Shown piece after piece: positions 8,093-16,274 of a DNA stretch of 64,000 bases (position 1 is its first letter; the number at the start of each line of letters is the position of its first letter). This DNA is from Labrys wisconsinensis. GTDB taxonomy: Bacteria > Pseudomonadota > Alphaproteobacteria > Rhizobiales > Labraceae. Under the pieces are notes generated by a model that was not told where the DNA came from, ran no database searches, and saw only the letters and a list, made by a program, of their open reading frames with translations. The stretch covers positions 124,001 to 188,000 of the forward strand of contig NZ_JAUSVX010000008.1 in assembly GCF_030814995.1 (NCBI RefSeq). Reading direction: 5' to 3'. The position numbers and the translations under genes were made by a program.

Positions 8093-8234
8093 CCCTTCCC
8101 CCTTGTGGGGAAGGGTTAGGGATGGGGGTCGTGCAGAATGAAGCGAAGCGGCTGGTAAAGGGCGCTCCGCGACATGCGTCGCGCTCTACTTGGATGGACC
8201 CCCACCCCTCACCCCTCCCCACAAGGGGGAGGGG
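8093..8234. repeat. REP/BIME-like compound palindrome between phnJ and phnK
   Basis: Two 38-nt arms (8093-8130 and 8197-8234) are inverted copies of each other with about 4 mismatches, around a 66-nt loop. Each arm is also a hairpin by itself: CCCTTCCCC/GGGGAAGGG on the left and CCCCTCCCC/GGGGAGGGG on the right, each with a 5-nt loop. A second member of the same family with the same arm sequence lies at 18175-18318. The element fills most of the gap between phnJ and phnK, and no gene is present there. This is the doublet structure of dispersed REP/BIME repeats. Confidence 0.8.
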
Positions 8235-8277
8235 GGCGGTTGGCGTCGTGGGCGAAGCGGCGATGCGGCGATCGAAC

Positions 8278-9183
8278 CTACCCATGCCGCACCTCCCCGG
8301 CCGGCGCCTCGCCCAGCATGGCGCCCCTGTGGCCGCCCGCGCGGCGGGCGGCGCAGAAATCCGTGTCGGAGCACACGAACATGCGTCCGCCGCGGTCGTC
8401 GAGCACCACCTCGTCGAGATAGGCGCTCTCGGCGGCGCAGAGCGCGCAGGGCTGGGCGAAGCTCTGGATGCGGAAGGGGTGGTCCTCGAAATCGAGGCTG
8501 CGCACCCTTGTGTGCGGCGGCACGGCATAGATGCGCTTCTCGCGGCCGGCGCCGAAGAGCTGCAGCGCCGCGCAGTCGTCCAGCTTCGGATTGTCGAACT
8601 TGGGGACCGGCGAGGGGTTCATGACGTAGCGGCCGGCCACCTCCACGGGATAATCATAGGTGGTGGCGATGTGGCCGTGCCGGGCGATGTCCTCGTAGAG
8701 CTTGACGTGCATCAGCCCGTAATCGGCCAGCGCATGCAGCTTGCGCGTCTCGGTCTCGCGCGGCTCGAGGAAGCGCAGCGGCTCGGGGATCGGCACCTGG
8801 TAGACCAGGATCTGGCCCTCGGCCAGCTGGGTCTCGGGCACGCGATGGCGCGTCTGGATGATCGTTGCCTCCGCCGTGACGGTGGTGGTGGCCACCCCCG
8901 CGGTCTTGCCGAAGAACTTGCGGATCGAGACGGCGTTGGTGGTGTCGTCCGAGCCCTGGTCGATCACCTTGAGCGTGTCGTCCGGGCCGATCACCGCCGC
9001 GGTGACCTGCACGCCGCCGGTGCCCCAGCCATAGGGCATCGGCATCTCGCGCGAGGCGAAGGGCACCTGGTAGCCGGGGATGGCGATCGCCTTGAGGATG
9101 GCGCGGCGGATCATCCGCTTGGTCTGCTCGTCGAGATAAGCGAAGTTGTAGCCGGTCCCGGCCGTCGGATCGTTGCCGCTCAT
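8278..9183 (-). CDS. phnJ: Carbon-phosphorus lyase catalytic subunit (radical SAM type)
   Basis: PhnJ cleaves the C-P bond of ribose-5-phosphate alkylphosphonate, using an iron-sulfur cluster and S-adenosylmethionine. The 301-residue protein has the expected four cysteines near its end, Cys246, Cys249, Cys271 and Cys277 (CALC then VCSDTDFC). Their C-x2-C-x21-C-x5-C spacing equals that of E. coli PhnJ. The start at 9183 forms an ATGA overlap with the phnI stop. The same frame stays open upstream of this ATG, but only as an overlap with phnI. After its stop comes the palindromic repeat rather than phnK. Confidence 0.96.
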   Translation of the reverse strand: MSGNDPTAGTGYNFAYLDEQTKRMIRRAILKAIAIPGYQVPFASREMPMPYGWGTGGVQVTAAVIGPDDTLKVIDQGSDDTTNAVSIRKFFGKTAGVATTTVTAEATIIQTRHRVPETQLAEGQILVYQVPIPEPLRFLEPRETETRKLHALADYGLMHVKLYEDIARHGHIATTYDYPVEVAGRYVMNPSPVPKFDNPKLDDCAALQLFGAGREKRIYAVPPHTRVRSLDFEDHPFRIQSFAQPCALCAAESAYLDEVVLDDRGGRMFVCSDTDFCAARRAGGHRGAMLGEAPAGEVRHG

Positions 9184-10283
9184 TCCGCCGCCTCCTTCAA
9201 GGGCATGGCCTGCGCCGCATGCTCCGCTCGCATCCGGCGCACCAGGTCGAGCTCGGCCTGGAAGTCGACATAATGCGGCAGCTTCAGGTGCTCGACGAAG
9301 CCGGTCGCCTGCACGTTGTCGCAGTGGGAGAGGACGAACTCCTCGTCCTGTGCCGGGGCGCCGCGCTCCTCGCCGAATTCGCCGGCACGCAGCGCCCGGT
9401 CGACCAGCGCCATCGACATGGCCTTGCGCTCGAGCTGGCCGAACACGAGGCCGTAGCCGCGGGTGAACTGCGGCGGCACCTCGGCAGAGCCGTGGAACTG
9501 GTTGACCATCTGGCATTCCGTCAGCGCGACGCGCCCGAGCGGCACGGGGAAGCCGAGCTCCTCCGGCACGAACTCGACCTCGATCTCGCCGAAGCGGATC
9601 TCGCCGACGAAGGGGTGGGTTCGACCGAAGCCGCGCTGGGTGGAATAGGCGAGCCCGAGCAGGAAGCCCTCGTCGCCGCGGGCCAGCGCCTGCAGGCGGA
9701 TGTCGCGCTCGACCGGGAAATCGATCGGCGTGCGGGTGAGATCGCCGATCTCGGCCTCGTCGGGCGCCGTGGCCTCGCGCGCGATCAGGCCCTCGCCGTC
9801 GAGAATGTCGGTGACACGGGCCGTCGGCCCTGCCGGTGCCTCGGCCTCGGCCGGCGCGTCCTCACCGAGATCGGCCTCGGCGGCGAGAGCGAAGTCGATC
9901 AGGCGATGCGTGTAGTCGAAGGTCGGGCCGAGCACCTGGCCGCCCGGCAGGTCCTTGAAGGTGGCGGAGATGCGCCGGCGGATCGCCATGGCGCTGGTGT
10001 CGAGCGGCTCGGCATGGCCGAAGCGCGGCAGGGTGGTGCGGAAGGCGCGGGTGAGGAAGATCGCCTCGATCAGGTCGCCGCGGGCTTGCTTGATCGCGGT
10101 CGCGGCGAGGCTGCGGTCGTAGAGCGAGCCCTCGGCCATGACGCGGTCGACGGCCAGGGTGAGCTGGCCCTCGATCTGGCCGATGCCGATCTCGGGGATG
10201 GCGGGGTCGCCGCGGCGAACCTGCGCCAGCAGCCGATGGGCGTTGTCGATGGCCTGTTCACCACCTTTGACGGCGACATACAT
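9180..10283 (-). CDS. phnI: C-P lyase core subunit PhnI
   Basis: PhnI is the nucleosidase-like core subunit that, with PhnG, H and L, transfers the phosphonate to the ribose of ATP. The 367-residue length fits the family. It begins MYVAVKGGEQAIDNAH, and motifs such as QARGDLIEAIFLTRAFRTT and SALVDRALRAGEFGE-type segments are typical. The start follows GGAGG directly after the phnH stop (TAG then ATG). The stop overlaps phnJ by 4 nt. It is part of the core PhnG2H2I2J2 assembly in the cytoplasm. Confidence 0.95.
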   Translation of the reverse strand: MYVAVKGGEQAIDNAHRLLAQVRRGDPAIPEIGIGQIEGQLTLAVDRVMAEGSLYDRSLAATAIKQARGDLIEAIFLTRAFRTTLPRFGHAEPLDTSAMAIRRRISATFKDLPGGQVLGPTFDYTHRLIDFALAAEADLGEDAPAEAEAPAGPTARVTDILDGEGLIAREATAPDEAEIGDLTRTPIDFPVERDIRLQALARGDEGFLLGLAYSTQRGFGRTHPFVGEIRFGEIEVEFVPEELGFPVPLGRVALTECQMVNQFHGSAEVPPQFTRGYGLVFGQLERKAMSMALVDRALRAGEFGEERGAPAQDEEFVLSHCDNVQATGFVEHLKLPHYVDFQAELDLVRRMRAEHAAQAMPLKEAAE

Positions 10284-10880
10284 CTAGACCTCCGGAAGGC
10301 TGGTGGAACGGGGCAGGGCGGCGACGCCGCCGGCGGCGACGAAGAGGAGGTCGACGCCGCGCGGGAACAGCCGGTGGTTGGCCCGGGCCTGGGCGGCGAA
10401 GTCGGCCGGCAGCGGCCGTACGGCGAGCGCGGCGCGGCCCTTGATGCCCGGGCCGGCGAGGGCGATCGGCGGGCCGCCGGTGAGCGCCGCCACGGCGCAG
10501 ACCAGCGTGGTCGACCGGTCGGGGAAGGCGTCGGTGCCGATGGCGAAGCGCTCGAAGGGTGGCAGCGCGGCGGTGTCGGCGATGAGGGCGAAGGCGGCCC
10601 TCTCCGGCTCGGCGACGATGGTGGCGCCGGTGTGGAAGCGCAGGAACTCGGCGACATCAGGAACGGCGGCGAGCGGCGCGTCGAGCCAGAGCGCCGCCTC
10701 GTGGTCGGCCAGCGCCAGCGCCACGGCGGCGAGCTCCGATGTCAGCGGGGCGGGCGGGCGCAGCGCCGTCGCCAGGGGGCGGATGGTGCCGGGGCGTGCC
10801 AGGGCGTCCATGACGGCGCGGAACACCGACTGCGAGTCGGCGACGGGATCGGCGAAGCCGAGGGCGAGATCGGCGGCCAT
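10284..10880 (-). CDS. phnH: C-P lyase core subunit PhnH
   Basis: PhnH is a homodimeric PLP-transferase-like subunit of the C-P lyase core, without PLP. The 198-residue protein contains the family pattern DSQSVFRAVMDALARPGTI near the start and PPIALAGPGIKG in the second half. The start at 10880 shares one base with the phnG stop, and its stop abuts the phnI start directly. Length is normal. The same frame reads on upstream of the chosen ATG, but that extension lies entirely over phnG in another frame and is not coding. Confidence 0.94.
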   Translation of the reverse strand: MAADLALGFADPVADSQSVFRAVMDALARPGTIRPLATALRPPAPLTSELAAVALALADHEAALWLDAPLAAVPDVAEFLRFHTGATIVAEPERAAFALIADTAALPPFERFAIGTDAFPDRSTTLVCAVAALTGGPPIALAGPGIKGRAALAVRPLPADFAAQARANHRLFPRGVDLLFVAAGGVAALPRSTSLPEV

Positions 10881-11353
10881 CAGTCCTCTCCCCGCACCAT
10901 GGTGAAGAAATTGACTCGCGTCGCGGCGGTCTGACGGGCGGCGAGGGCTGCTTCCGCCGCGAGCCGGGCGGCCACCGGAGCCAGCGCCGCTTCCACCGCC
11001 TGCCGGCGCGCCGGCTGCTGCCAGAGCGCATCGAGGATCGCCGCCTGGCGCGCCCGGGCGGCATCGCGGCCGAGATGATAGGCAAAGCCGGTGCCGCCGC
11101 CTTCGAGCCGGATGGCGGCGCGCACCACGCTGGCCTCGCCGAGGTTGAAGGCCGCGCCGTCGCCGCCGGCGCGGCCGCGCAGCATCACCAGCCCGGTCTC
11201 GGGCCGGCGCAGGTCGCCGGCCGCCGGCACGGGGGCGAGCGCCTGAAGGGCGGCGGCGAGCTCGGTGCGCGTCGCCTCGGCGCACAGGCGCATGGCCGAG
11301 CGCCGCTCCTCGATCTCCTCGGCAGATGGTCCTTGCGGTTTCGCGGTCGCCAT
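10880..11353 (-). CDS. phnG: C-P lyase core subunit PhnG
   Basis: This is the first gene of the minus-strand C-P lyase series. PhnG is a small core subunit that contacts PhnI. The 157-residue protein shows the family segments RPETGLVMLRGRAGGDGAAFNLGE and GFAYHLGRDAARA around residues 53-100. It starts at 11353, 31 nt from a palindrome that probably binds PhnF, so this operon is the likely PhnF target. phnH overlaps its end by 1 nt. Confidence 0.94.
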   Translation of the reverse strand: MATAKPQGPSAEEIEERRSAMRLCAEATRTELAAALQALAPVPAAGDLRRPETGLVMLRGRAGGDGAAFNLGEASVVRAAIRLEGGGTGFAYHLGRDAARARQAAILDALWQQPARRQAVEAALAPVAARLAAEAALAARQTAATRVNFFTMVRGED

Positions 11354-11383
11354 GCGTGGTTGATCCCGATCTATGCAACGAAT

Positions 11384-11403
11384 TTGTCTAATGGTATAGA
11401 CAA
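11384..11403. promoter_or_regulatory. Probable PhnF operator
   Basis: TTGTCTA and TAGACAA are perfect 7-bp inverted arms around ATGGTA. The right half reads TGGTATAGAC and includes GTATAGAC, which fits the GT-n-TA-n-AC core recognised by the HutC subfamily of GntR proteins to which PhnF belongs. It lies exactly between the divergent phnG (start 11353) and phnF (start 11408), so it could control both. The right arm ends 4 nt before the phnF ATG. Confidence 0.65.
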
Positions 11404-11407
11404 CTCC

Positions 11408-12205
11408 ATGTCCGAGTCCAATGACATTGTGATGACGTCCACTCCATCAACCCACGCCGAGGCCGGAGCCCGCCGCGGCGACGGCGTGCTCGCCCGCGGC
11501 GACGGCGTCGCCGCCTGGCGCCAGATCGCCGACGAGATCGAGGCGGAGATCGCCGCCGGCCTGCTGCCGGCCGGAACGCAGCTGCCGACCGAGGCCCAGC
11601 TCGCCGCGCGCTTCGGCGTCAACCGCCACACCGTGCGCCGTGCCATCGGCGAGCTCGCGGCCAGGGGGCTCGTGCGCGCCACGCAGGGGCGCGGCACCTT
11701 CGTCGAGGGCGGCCGCGTGCCCTATCCCATCGGCGCCCGCACCCGCTTTTCCGAGAACGTCGCCCGCGCCGGCCATGCCGCCGGCGGCGACCTCCTGGAA
11801 GCGGGGACGGTGGCGGCGACGGCCGAGACCGCGGCGATGCTGCGCCTCGCCCCGGGCACGCCGGTGCTGCGCACGCGCATCAAACGCTTCGTCGACGGCG
11901 TGCCGGTGTCGATCGCCACGTCCCATATGCCGCTGCCGCGCTTCGCCGGCTTCGTGGAAGCTTTCGGGCGGACGGGCGCGATCACGCCGGCGCTGGCGGC
12001 CTGCGGCGTCGCCGATTACCGACAGGGCGAATCGCGCGTCTCCGCCCGCATCGCCAGCGCGGCCGAGGCGGCCGAGCTCGACCTCGCGCCCGGCCGGGTG
12101 CTGATGGTGATCACCGGCTGCAACGTCGACATGGACGGCGTGCCGATCAAGGCGGGGCAGACGCTGTTCGCGGCCGACCGGATGGAATTCGTGGTCGAGC
12201 CGTAA
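11408..12205 (+). CDS. phnF: Phosphonate-utilisation GntR/HutC-type regulator
   Basis: This 265-residue protein has an N-terminal winged helix (AWRQIADEIEAEIAAG ... LPTEAQLAARFGVNRHTVRRAI, about residues 34-95) and a C-terminal UTRA effector domain. PhnF represses or tunes phn genes. It is divergent from phnG with a palindromic site in between. The start is uncertain: ATG 11408 has no clear ribosome site and adjoins the operator, and an in-frame ATG at 11432 is possible. The frame is open further upstream, but that would overlap the operator and phnG. The 3' end faces the end of phnE with a 4-bp gap. Confidence 0.88.
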   Translation: MSESNDIVMTSTPSTHAEAGARRGDGVLARGDGVAAWRQIADEIEAEIAAGLLPAGTQLPTEAQLAARFGVNRHTVRRAIGELAARGLVRATQGRGTFVEGGRVPYPIGARTRFSENVARAGHAAGGDLLEAGTVAATAETAAMLRLAPGTPVLRTRIKRFVDGVPVSIATSHMPLPRFAGFVEAFGRTGAITPALAACGVADYRQGESRVSARIASAAEAAELDLAPGRVLMVITGCNVDMDGVPIKAGQTLFAADRMEFVVEP

Positions 12206-12209
12206 GCCG

Positions 12210-13091
12210 CTATCTGCGCACCATGGACGTGCCGATCAGCGCCATGCGCAGGCGGGTCGAGACCATATCGATCAGGGCCACCGTGATCAGGATCATGATG
12301 ATCAGGAAGGCGACCTGATCCATGTCGAGCACGCGGATCAGCTCGGTGAGGTACTGGCCGACGCCGCCGGCGCCGACGATGCCGATGATGGTGGCCGAGC
12401 GGGTGTTGGATTCGAAGAAATACAGCACCTGGCTCGCCATGACCGGCAGCACCTGCGGCAACAGGCCGAAGCGCACCTGGTGCAGCCGGCTGCCGCCGGA
12501 GGCCGCCACGCCCTCGGCCGCCTTGTGCTCCGTCGTCTCGATCGCTTCGGAGAACAGCTTGCCGAAGGCACCGATGTCGGAGCAGGCGATGGCGAGCGCC
12601 CCGGCGAAGGGACCGAGGCCGACGACGCTCACCCACATCAGGGCCCAGATCAGCGTGTCGACCGAGCGGATGACGTCGAAGATGCGGCGCATGGCGAAAC
12701 GCAGCGGCAGGCTCTTCACCACGTTGCGAGCCGCGAGGAAGGCGAAGGGAAAGGCGATGGCGGCGCCGGCCAGCGTGCCGAGGAAGGCGATGGCCAGCGT
12801 CTCGCCGAGCGCCGTGAGGAAGGCCTGGAACCGGCCGCCGGCGCTGGGCGGAAACATCATCACTGCGAAGTCGCCGAGGCGGTGCAGCCCGATCCAGATG
12901 CGCAACGGCGAGAAGTCGAACCAGATCATGGCGAACAGCGCCAGGCCGGCCATGGCCGCGACGATGGCGATCGCCAGGGCGCGCCGGCCCGGCGAGCCGG
13001 CGAAGGCCTCGGGATGGCGGGCCTTCAGGCCGGCGAGGTCGGCCAGCGCGAGGTCGCGGATCGAGCGGGTGGCCGCAGCGGCGCCGGTCAT
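12210..13091 (-). CDS. phnE: Phosphonate ABC transporter permease PhnE (second copy)
   Basis: This 293-residue inner-membrane protein has about six hydrophobic helices and the EAA-type cytoplasmic loop (IETTEHKAAEGVAASGGSRLHQ) that contacts PhnC. The C-terminal block SATIIGIVGAGGVGQYL is diagnostic of PhnE. It starts at 13091, in a 4-nt overlap with the upstream phnE copy, so the two permeases are likely made together and pair as a heterodimer, as in many rhizobia. The longer upstream open frame is a shadow of the first copy. It ends 4 bp from the convergent phnF. Confidence 0.92.
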   Translation of the reverse strand: MTGAAAATRSIRDLALADLAGLKARHPEAFAGSPGRRALAIAIVAAMAGLALFAMIWFDFSPLRIWIGLHRLGDFAVMMFPPSAGGRFQAFLTALGETLAIAFLGTLAGAAIAFPFAFLAARNVVKSLPLRFAMRRIFDVIRSVDTLIWALMWVSVVGLGPFAGALAIACSDIGAFGKLFSEAIETTEHKAAEGVAASGGSRLHQVRFGLLPQVLPVMASQVLYFFESNTRSATIIGIVGAGGVGQYLTELIRVLDMDQVAFLIIMILITVALIDMVSTRLRMALIGTSMVRR

Positions 13092-13972
13092 GCCACGCCC
13101 CTGGCGTCGGTGAGACGGTGGCGCAACTGCTCGGTGAGCAGGTCGATGGTGATCACCGTGGCGACGATCATCAGGAGGATGGCGCTGACGTCCGTGTAGT
13201 AGAAGTTGCGGATCGCCACCAGGAACTCCTGGCCGATGCCGCCGGCGCCGACGAAGCCCATGACGCCGGCCTCGCGCACATTGATCTCGAAGCGCAGCAG
13301 GGAATAGCTGGTGAAGTTGGCCAGCACCTGCGGCAGCACGGCGAAGCGCACGGTCTGCACCCAGCCGGCGCCGGTGGAGGACAGGCCCTCGACCGGCTTC
13401 ATGTCGATGTTCTCGACCACCTCGGCGAAGAGCTTGCCGAGCGCGCCGGCCGTGTGGATGGTGAGGGCCAGCACGCCGGCCATCGGGCCGAGGCCGAAGG
13501 CGATGACGAACAGGAGCGCGAAGACCACGCTCGGCACCGTGCGGCAGAATTCGAGCAGGCGTTTCGTGCCCAGGCGCAGCCACCGGTTGGAGACCAGGTT
13601 GGCCGAGGCGAGGAAGCATAGGCTGAAACCGACGAGACCGCCGAACAGCGTGCCGAGATAGGAGATCAGCAGCGTCTCGCCCAGCAGCTTCAGCCAGGAC
13701 GGGAAGTTCCAGTACCAGGCCTTGACGTCGCTGCCGAAGCTCTGGACGGAGAGCGACGGCACGGTCTTGGCGAGATAGTTGCCGAAATTGGCGATGTTGG
13801 AGACCAGCGTGCCCGGCCTGACCTCGGCGAGATGGCCGCTGAGCAGGATCAGGACGACGAACACCGCAGCAAGCACCAGCGTCCGGTTCCGGCGTGCGGC
13901 GACGCTGCGCCGATAGGCGCCGATCAGGGCGGCGGCCTGCCGGTCGGGCAGGCGGGGCAGGGCGCTGGGCAA
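13088..13972 (-). CDS. phnE: Phosphonate ABC transporter permease PhnE (first copy)
   Basis: This 294-residue inner-membrane permease begins with a cytoplasmic stretch and a hydrophobic helix (LVLAAVFVVLILLSGHLA). It carries the EAA loop VENIDMKPVEGLSSTGAGWVQ and the block EAGVMGFVGAGGIGQEFL near the end. With the second copy it should form the channel for phosphonates delivered by PhnD. It is separated from phnD by a 316-nt gap with palindromic repeats, so its expression may be uncoupled from phnC-phnD. Confidence 0.92.
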   Translation of the reverse strand: MPSALPRLPDRQAAALIGAYRRSVAARRNRTLVLAAVFVVLILLSGHLAEVRPGTLVSNIANFGNYLAKTVPSLSVQSFGSDVKAWYWNFPSWLKLLGETLLISYLGTLFGGLVGFSLCFLASANLVSNRWLRLGTKRLLEFCRTVPSVVFALLFVIAFGLGPMAGVLALTIHTAGALGKLFAEVVENIDMKPVEGLSSTGAGWVQTVRFAVLPQVLANFTSYSLLRFEINVREAGVMGFVGAGGIGQEFLVAIRNFYYTDVSAILLMIVATVITIDLLTEQLRHRLTDARGVA

Positions 13973-14040
13973 GGGCGGCTCCGGCGAGGCTGGGCGACCG
14001 GTGAGGCCGACCTTCAGTTGGAGAGGATGGCCGGTGGCAG

Positions 14041-14233
14041 CGTCATGGCCAGGACAAGCCCGGCCATGACGCTGAGACGTCGCGGGAGAAGCTCGGTCGA
14101 GGCGTGGCCTCCAGGATGGGGCTTTGCGACATCCCCATCCGCGACGTCATGGCCGGGCTCGTCCCGGCCATCCACGTGAACTCGACGCAGGCTGGTGGTC
14201 GCGTGGATGGGCGGATCAAGTCCGCCCATGACG
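14041..14233. repeat. Compound palindromic element between phnD and phnE
   Basis: The 316-nt gap 13973-14288 has no gene but three nested palindromes. First, CGTCATGGCC and GGCCATGACG (14041-14050, 14062-14071). Second, GGATGGGG and CCCCATCC (14114-14121, 14133-14140). Third, two 32-nt arms (14145-14176 and 14202-14233) running from CGTCATGG inward to CCACG/CGTGG, where each arm is itself a hairpin (GGCCGGG...CCCGGCC and GGGCGGA...TCCGCCC). The repeated CGTCATGGCC ends suggest a mosaic dispersed element typical of this bacterial order. Confidence 0.75.
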
Positions 14234-14288
14234 CTTTATCTTGCATACGGGCAGCAGTCCGCGACGTTTCGACGGCTGCCGGATGGCC

Positions 14289-15215
14289 TCAGCTCTTCTT
14301 GCGGGCTTCGTCGTTGTACTTGACCATGCCGATGATGCCTTCGTAATCGGCGGGCTTGGTCGCGACGAACTCGATGTCCTTGCCGTCCGAGAGCTTGTCG
14401 AAGCCGGCCTTGTCCTTCTTCGGCATGGCGAGGAAGGCGTCGGTGATCTGCTTCTTCAGGTCGGCCGGCAGCGCCGACAGCACCGAGAAGGGGCCTTCCG
14501 GCAGCAGGTCCGACTTGAAGACGATGCGGAAGTCTTCCAGCTTCATCGGCGTGCCGTCGGCATTCTTGAGAATGCCCTTGGTCAGCATGCGGGTGAGGTT
14601 GGAATCGTGCTCGGAATTCCAGGAGTTGGCCGCGGCGTCGACCGTGCCCTGGGCGAGAGCGAGGACGGCGTTGTCGTGGCTGCCGGCATAGACGTTGGAG
14701 CCGAAGAACGTGTCGACGGTATAGCCGGCCTTGTTGAGGAAGTAGCGCGGGGCGTTGTTGCCGGAGGTCGAGTTCGGGTCGACCAGGGCGATCTTCTTGC
14801 CCTTGAGGTCGTCCATGGTCTTGTAGGGGCTGTCGGCCCGGACATAGACCACGGAATAATAGCCGGTGAGGCCGGTGTTGTGGCGCTGCACGACCACCGG
14901 CTCGGTGGCGACGCCGGTGATGATGGCGCGGGCGTAGGAGGCCGGGCCGTAGAAGGCGATCTGGATGTTGCCGGCGCGCTGGCCTTCGATCACCGCGGCG
15001 TAGTCGTTGGCGACGCGCAGCGTCACCTTCACGCCGAGCTCCTTGGAGAGGTAGTCGGTGAGGGGGGTGTAGCGGTCGACGGTGCCCGAGGCGTTCTCGG
15101 CCGGGATGACGCCGAGGGTCAGCTCGGGATATTGCGCCTTCCAGTCCTGGGCCTGGGCGGTGCCGGCGAAGGCGAGCGCGGCGGCGAAGCCGAGCATGGT
15201 CCTGCGGTTCAGCAT
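14289..15215 (-). CDS. phnD: Phosphonate ABC transporter substrate-binding protein
   Basis: PhnD binds phosphonates in the periplasm and delivers them to PhnE. The signal peptide is about 22 residues ending AGTAQAQ, preceded by MLNRRTMLGF. The mature part shows the family features PENASGTVDRYTPL-type, YGPASYARA and VDPNSTSGNNAPRYFL, the last lining the phosphonate site. I prefer ATG 15213-15215 because AGGAG lies 6 nt before it. An ATG two codons upstream (15221) directly abuts that site. Upstream codons in the same frame overlap phnC and are not coding. Confidence 0.94.
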   Translation of the reverse strand: MLNRRTMLGFAAALAFAGTAQAQDWKAQYPELTLGVIPAENASGTVDRYTPLTDYLSKELGVKVTLRVANDYAAVIEGQRAGNIQIAFYGPASYARAIITGVATEPVVVQRHNTGLTGYYSVVYVRADSPYKTMDDLKGKKIALVDPNSTSGNNAPRYFLNKAGYTVDTFFGSNVYAGSHDNAVLALAQGTVDAAANSWNSEHDSNLTRMLTKGILKNADGTPMKLEDFRIVFKSDLLPEGPFSVLSALPADLKKQITDAFLAMPKKDKAGFDKLSDGKDIEFVATKPADYEGIIGMVKYNDEARKKS

Positions 15216-15277
15216 GGACATCTCCTGTTCTGGTCGAGTTCTGCAGATGCGATGGCTCGGCTCGCGCCGAGTGCGGC

Positions 15278-16084
15278 TCAGGCTGCGGCGGGACGAGCGA
15301 TCGCCGCCACAGCCGGATCGAGGGCGGCCTCGGCGCCGATCACGTCGGCGGCTTCCAGGCCGTAGAGGTCGCGCGCGACATCGGCGGTGAGCGCCGCCGG
15401 CGCGCCGTCGAACACCACCTTGCCGGCCGCCATGCCGACCAGCCGGTCGCAGTACTCCCGCGCCAGGTCGAGCGAATGCAGGTTGCACAGCACGGTGATG
15501 CCGAAATGCTTGTTGATGCGCAGCAGGGCGTCCATGACGACCTTGGTGTTGCGCGGGTCGAGCGAGGCGATCGGCTCGTCGGCCAGGATGATCGAGGGAT
15601 CCTGCACCATGGCCCGGGCGATGGCGACGCGCTGCTGCTGGCCGCCGGAGAGCGAATCGGCGCGCTGAGCCGCCAGGGCGCCGATGTCGAACTGCTCCAG
15701 GGCGGAGAGGGCGATCGCCTTGTCCTCCTCGCTCCACAGGCGCAGCACCGAGCTCGTGGTGGAGACCTTGGCGAGGCGCCCCATCAGCACGTTGGTCAGC
15801 ACGTCGAGGCGGCCGACCAGGTTGAATTGCTGGAAGATCATGGCGCAGCGGCTGCGCCATTCCCGCAGCTTGCGGCCCTTCAGAGCGGTGACGTCGACGC
15901 CGTCCCAGAGGATGCGGCCCTCGGTCGGATCGGCCAGGCGGTTGATCAGGCGCAGCAGGGTCGACTTGCCGGCGCCGGAGCGGCCGATCACGCCGACGAA
16001 GCTGCCGGCGGCGATTTCCAGGTCGACATTGCCCACGGCGGTCTTGGCGCCGAAGCGCCGCGACACCCGTTCCAAGACCAGCAT
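15278..16084 (-). CDS. phnC: Phosphonate ABC transporter ATP-binding protein
   Basis: This 268-residue ABC ATPase energises phosphonate uptake. It has Walker [10 protein letters not shown] (34-42), the Q loop [22 protein letters not shown] typical of PhnC, signature LSGGQQQR, and Walker [13 protein letters not shown]. It is the first gene of the phnC-D-E-E transporter series, with a 62-nt gap to phnD. The upstream gap to the TetR gene is 190 nt and includes an inverted repeat and a weak Pho-box-like site. Confidence 0.95.
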   Translation of the reverse strand: MLVLERVSRRFGAKTAVGNVDLEIAAGSFVGVIGRSGAGKSTLLRLINRLADPTEGRILWDGVDVTALKGRKLREWRSRCAMIFQQFNLVGRLDVLTNVLMGRLAKVSTTSSVLRLWSEEDKAIALSALEQFDIGALAAQRADSLSGGQQQRVAIARAMVQDPSIILADEPIASLDPRNTKVVMDALLRINKHFGITVLCNLHSLDLAREYCDRLVGMAAGKVVFDGAPAALTADVARDLYGLEAADVIGAEAALDPAVAAIARPAAA

Positions 16085-16205
16085 GCAGCCCCCTGCGGTT
16101 TGGTCTGCGCATGCGGAGCGCCGGCGTCAGCCCCTGGCTCCGACGGTCCGCAAAGCTCTCGCGCGGTGGATCCGCGCGTTCCTGTCTAGGGGCTAACGCG
16201 CCAGG

Positions 16206-16240
16206 GCAACGCTTTGATGACAGACGGGAATGGCTGTCAT
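16206..16240 (-). promoter_or_regulatory. Weak Pho-box-like half site within an inverted repeat upstream of phnC
   Basis: On the minus strand CTGTCAT (16217-16223) is followed by CAAA and GCGTTGC. The first half equals the Pho-box repeat, but the second half fits at only about 3 of 7 positions. The plus strand has a matching CTGTCAT at 16234-16240, making an inverted repeat with a 10-nt loop. It sits about 130 nt before phnC. A regulatory role is plausible, but PhoB binding is unproven. Confidence 0.3.
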
Positions 16241-16274
16241 GACGATTCCTTCAGGGGAGGCCGGCACGGCGCGC

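Noticed and set aside
8093-8234. CRISPR-like or tRNA-like structure in the GC-rich palindrome
   Set aside because: There are no regularly spaced direct repeats and no cloverleaf; it is a double hairpin repeat.
9184-9516. N-terminal extension of phnJ
   Set aside because: The in-frame extension lies over phnI in another frame and has no family similarity; ATG 9183 with ATGA overlap fits.
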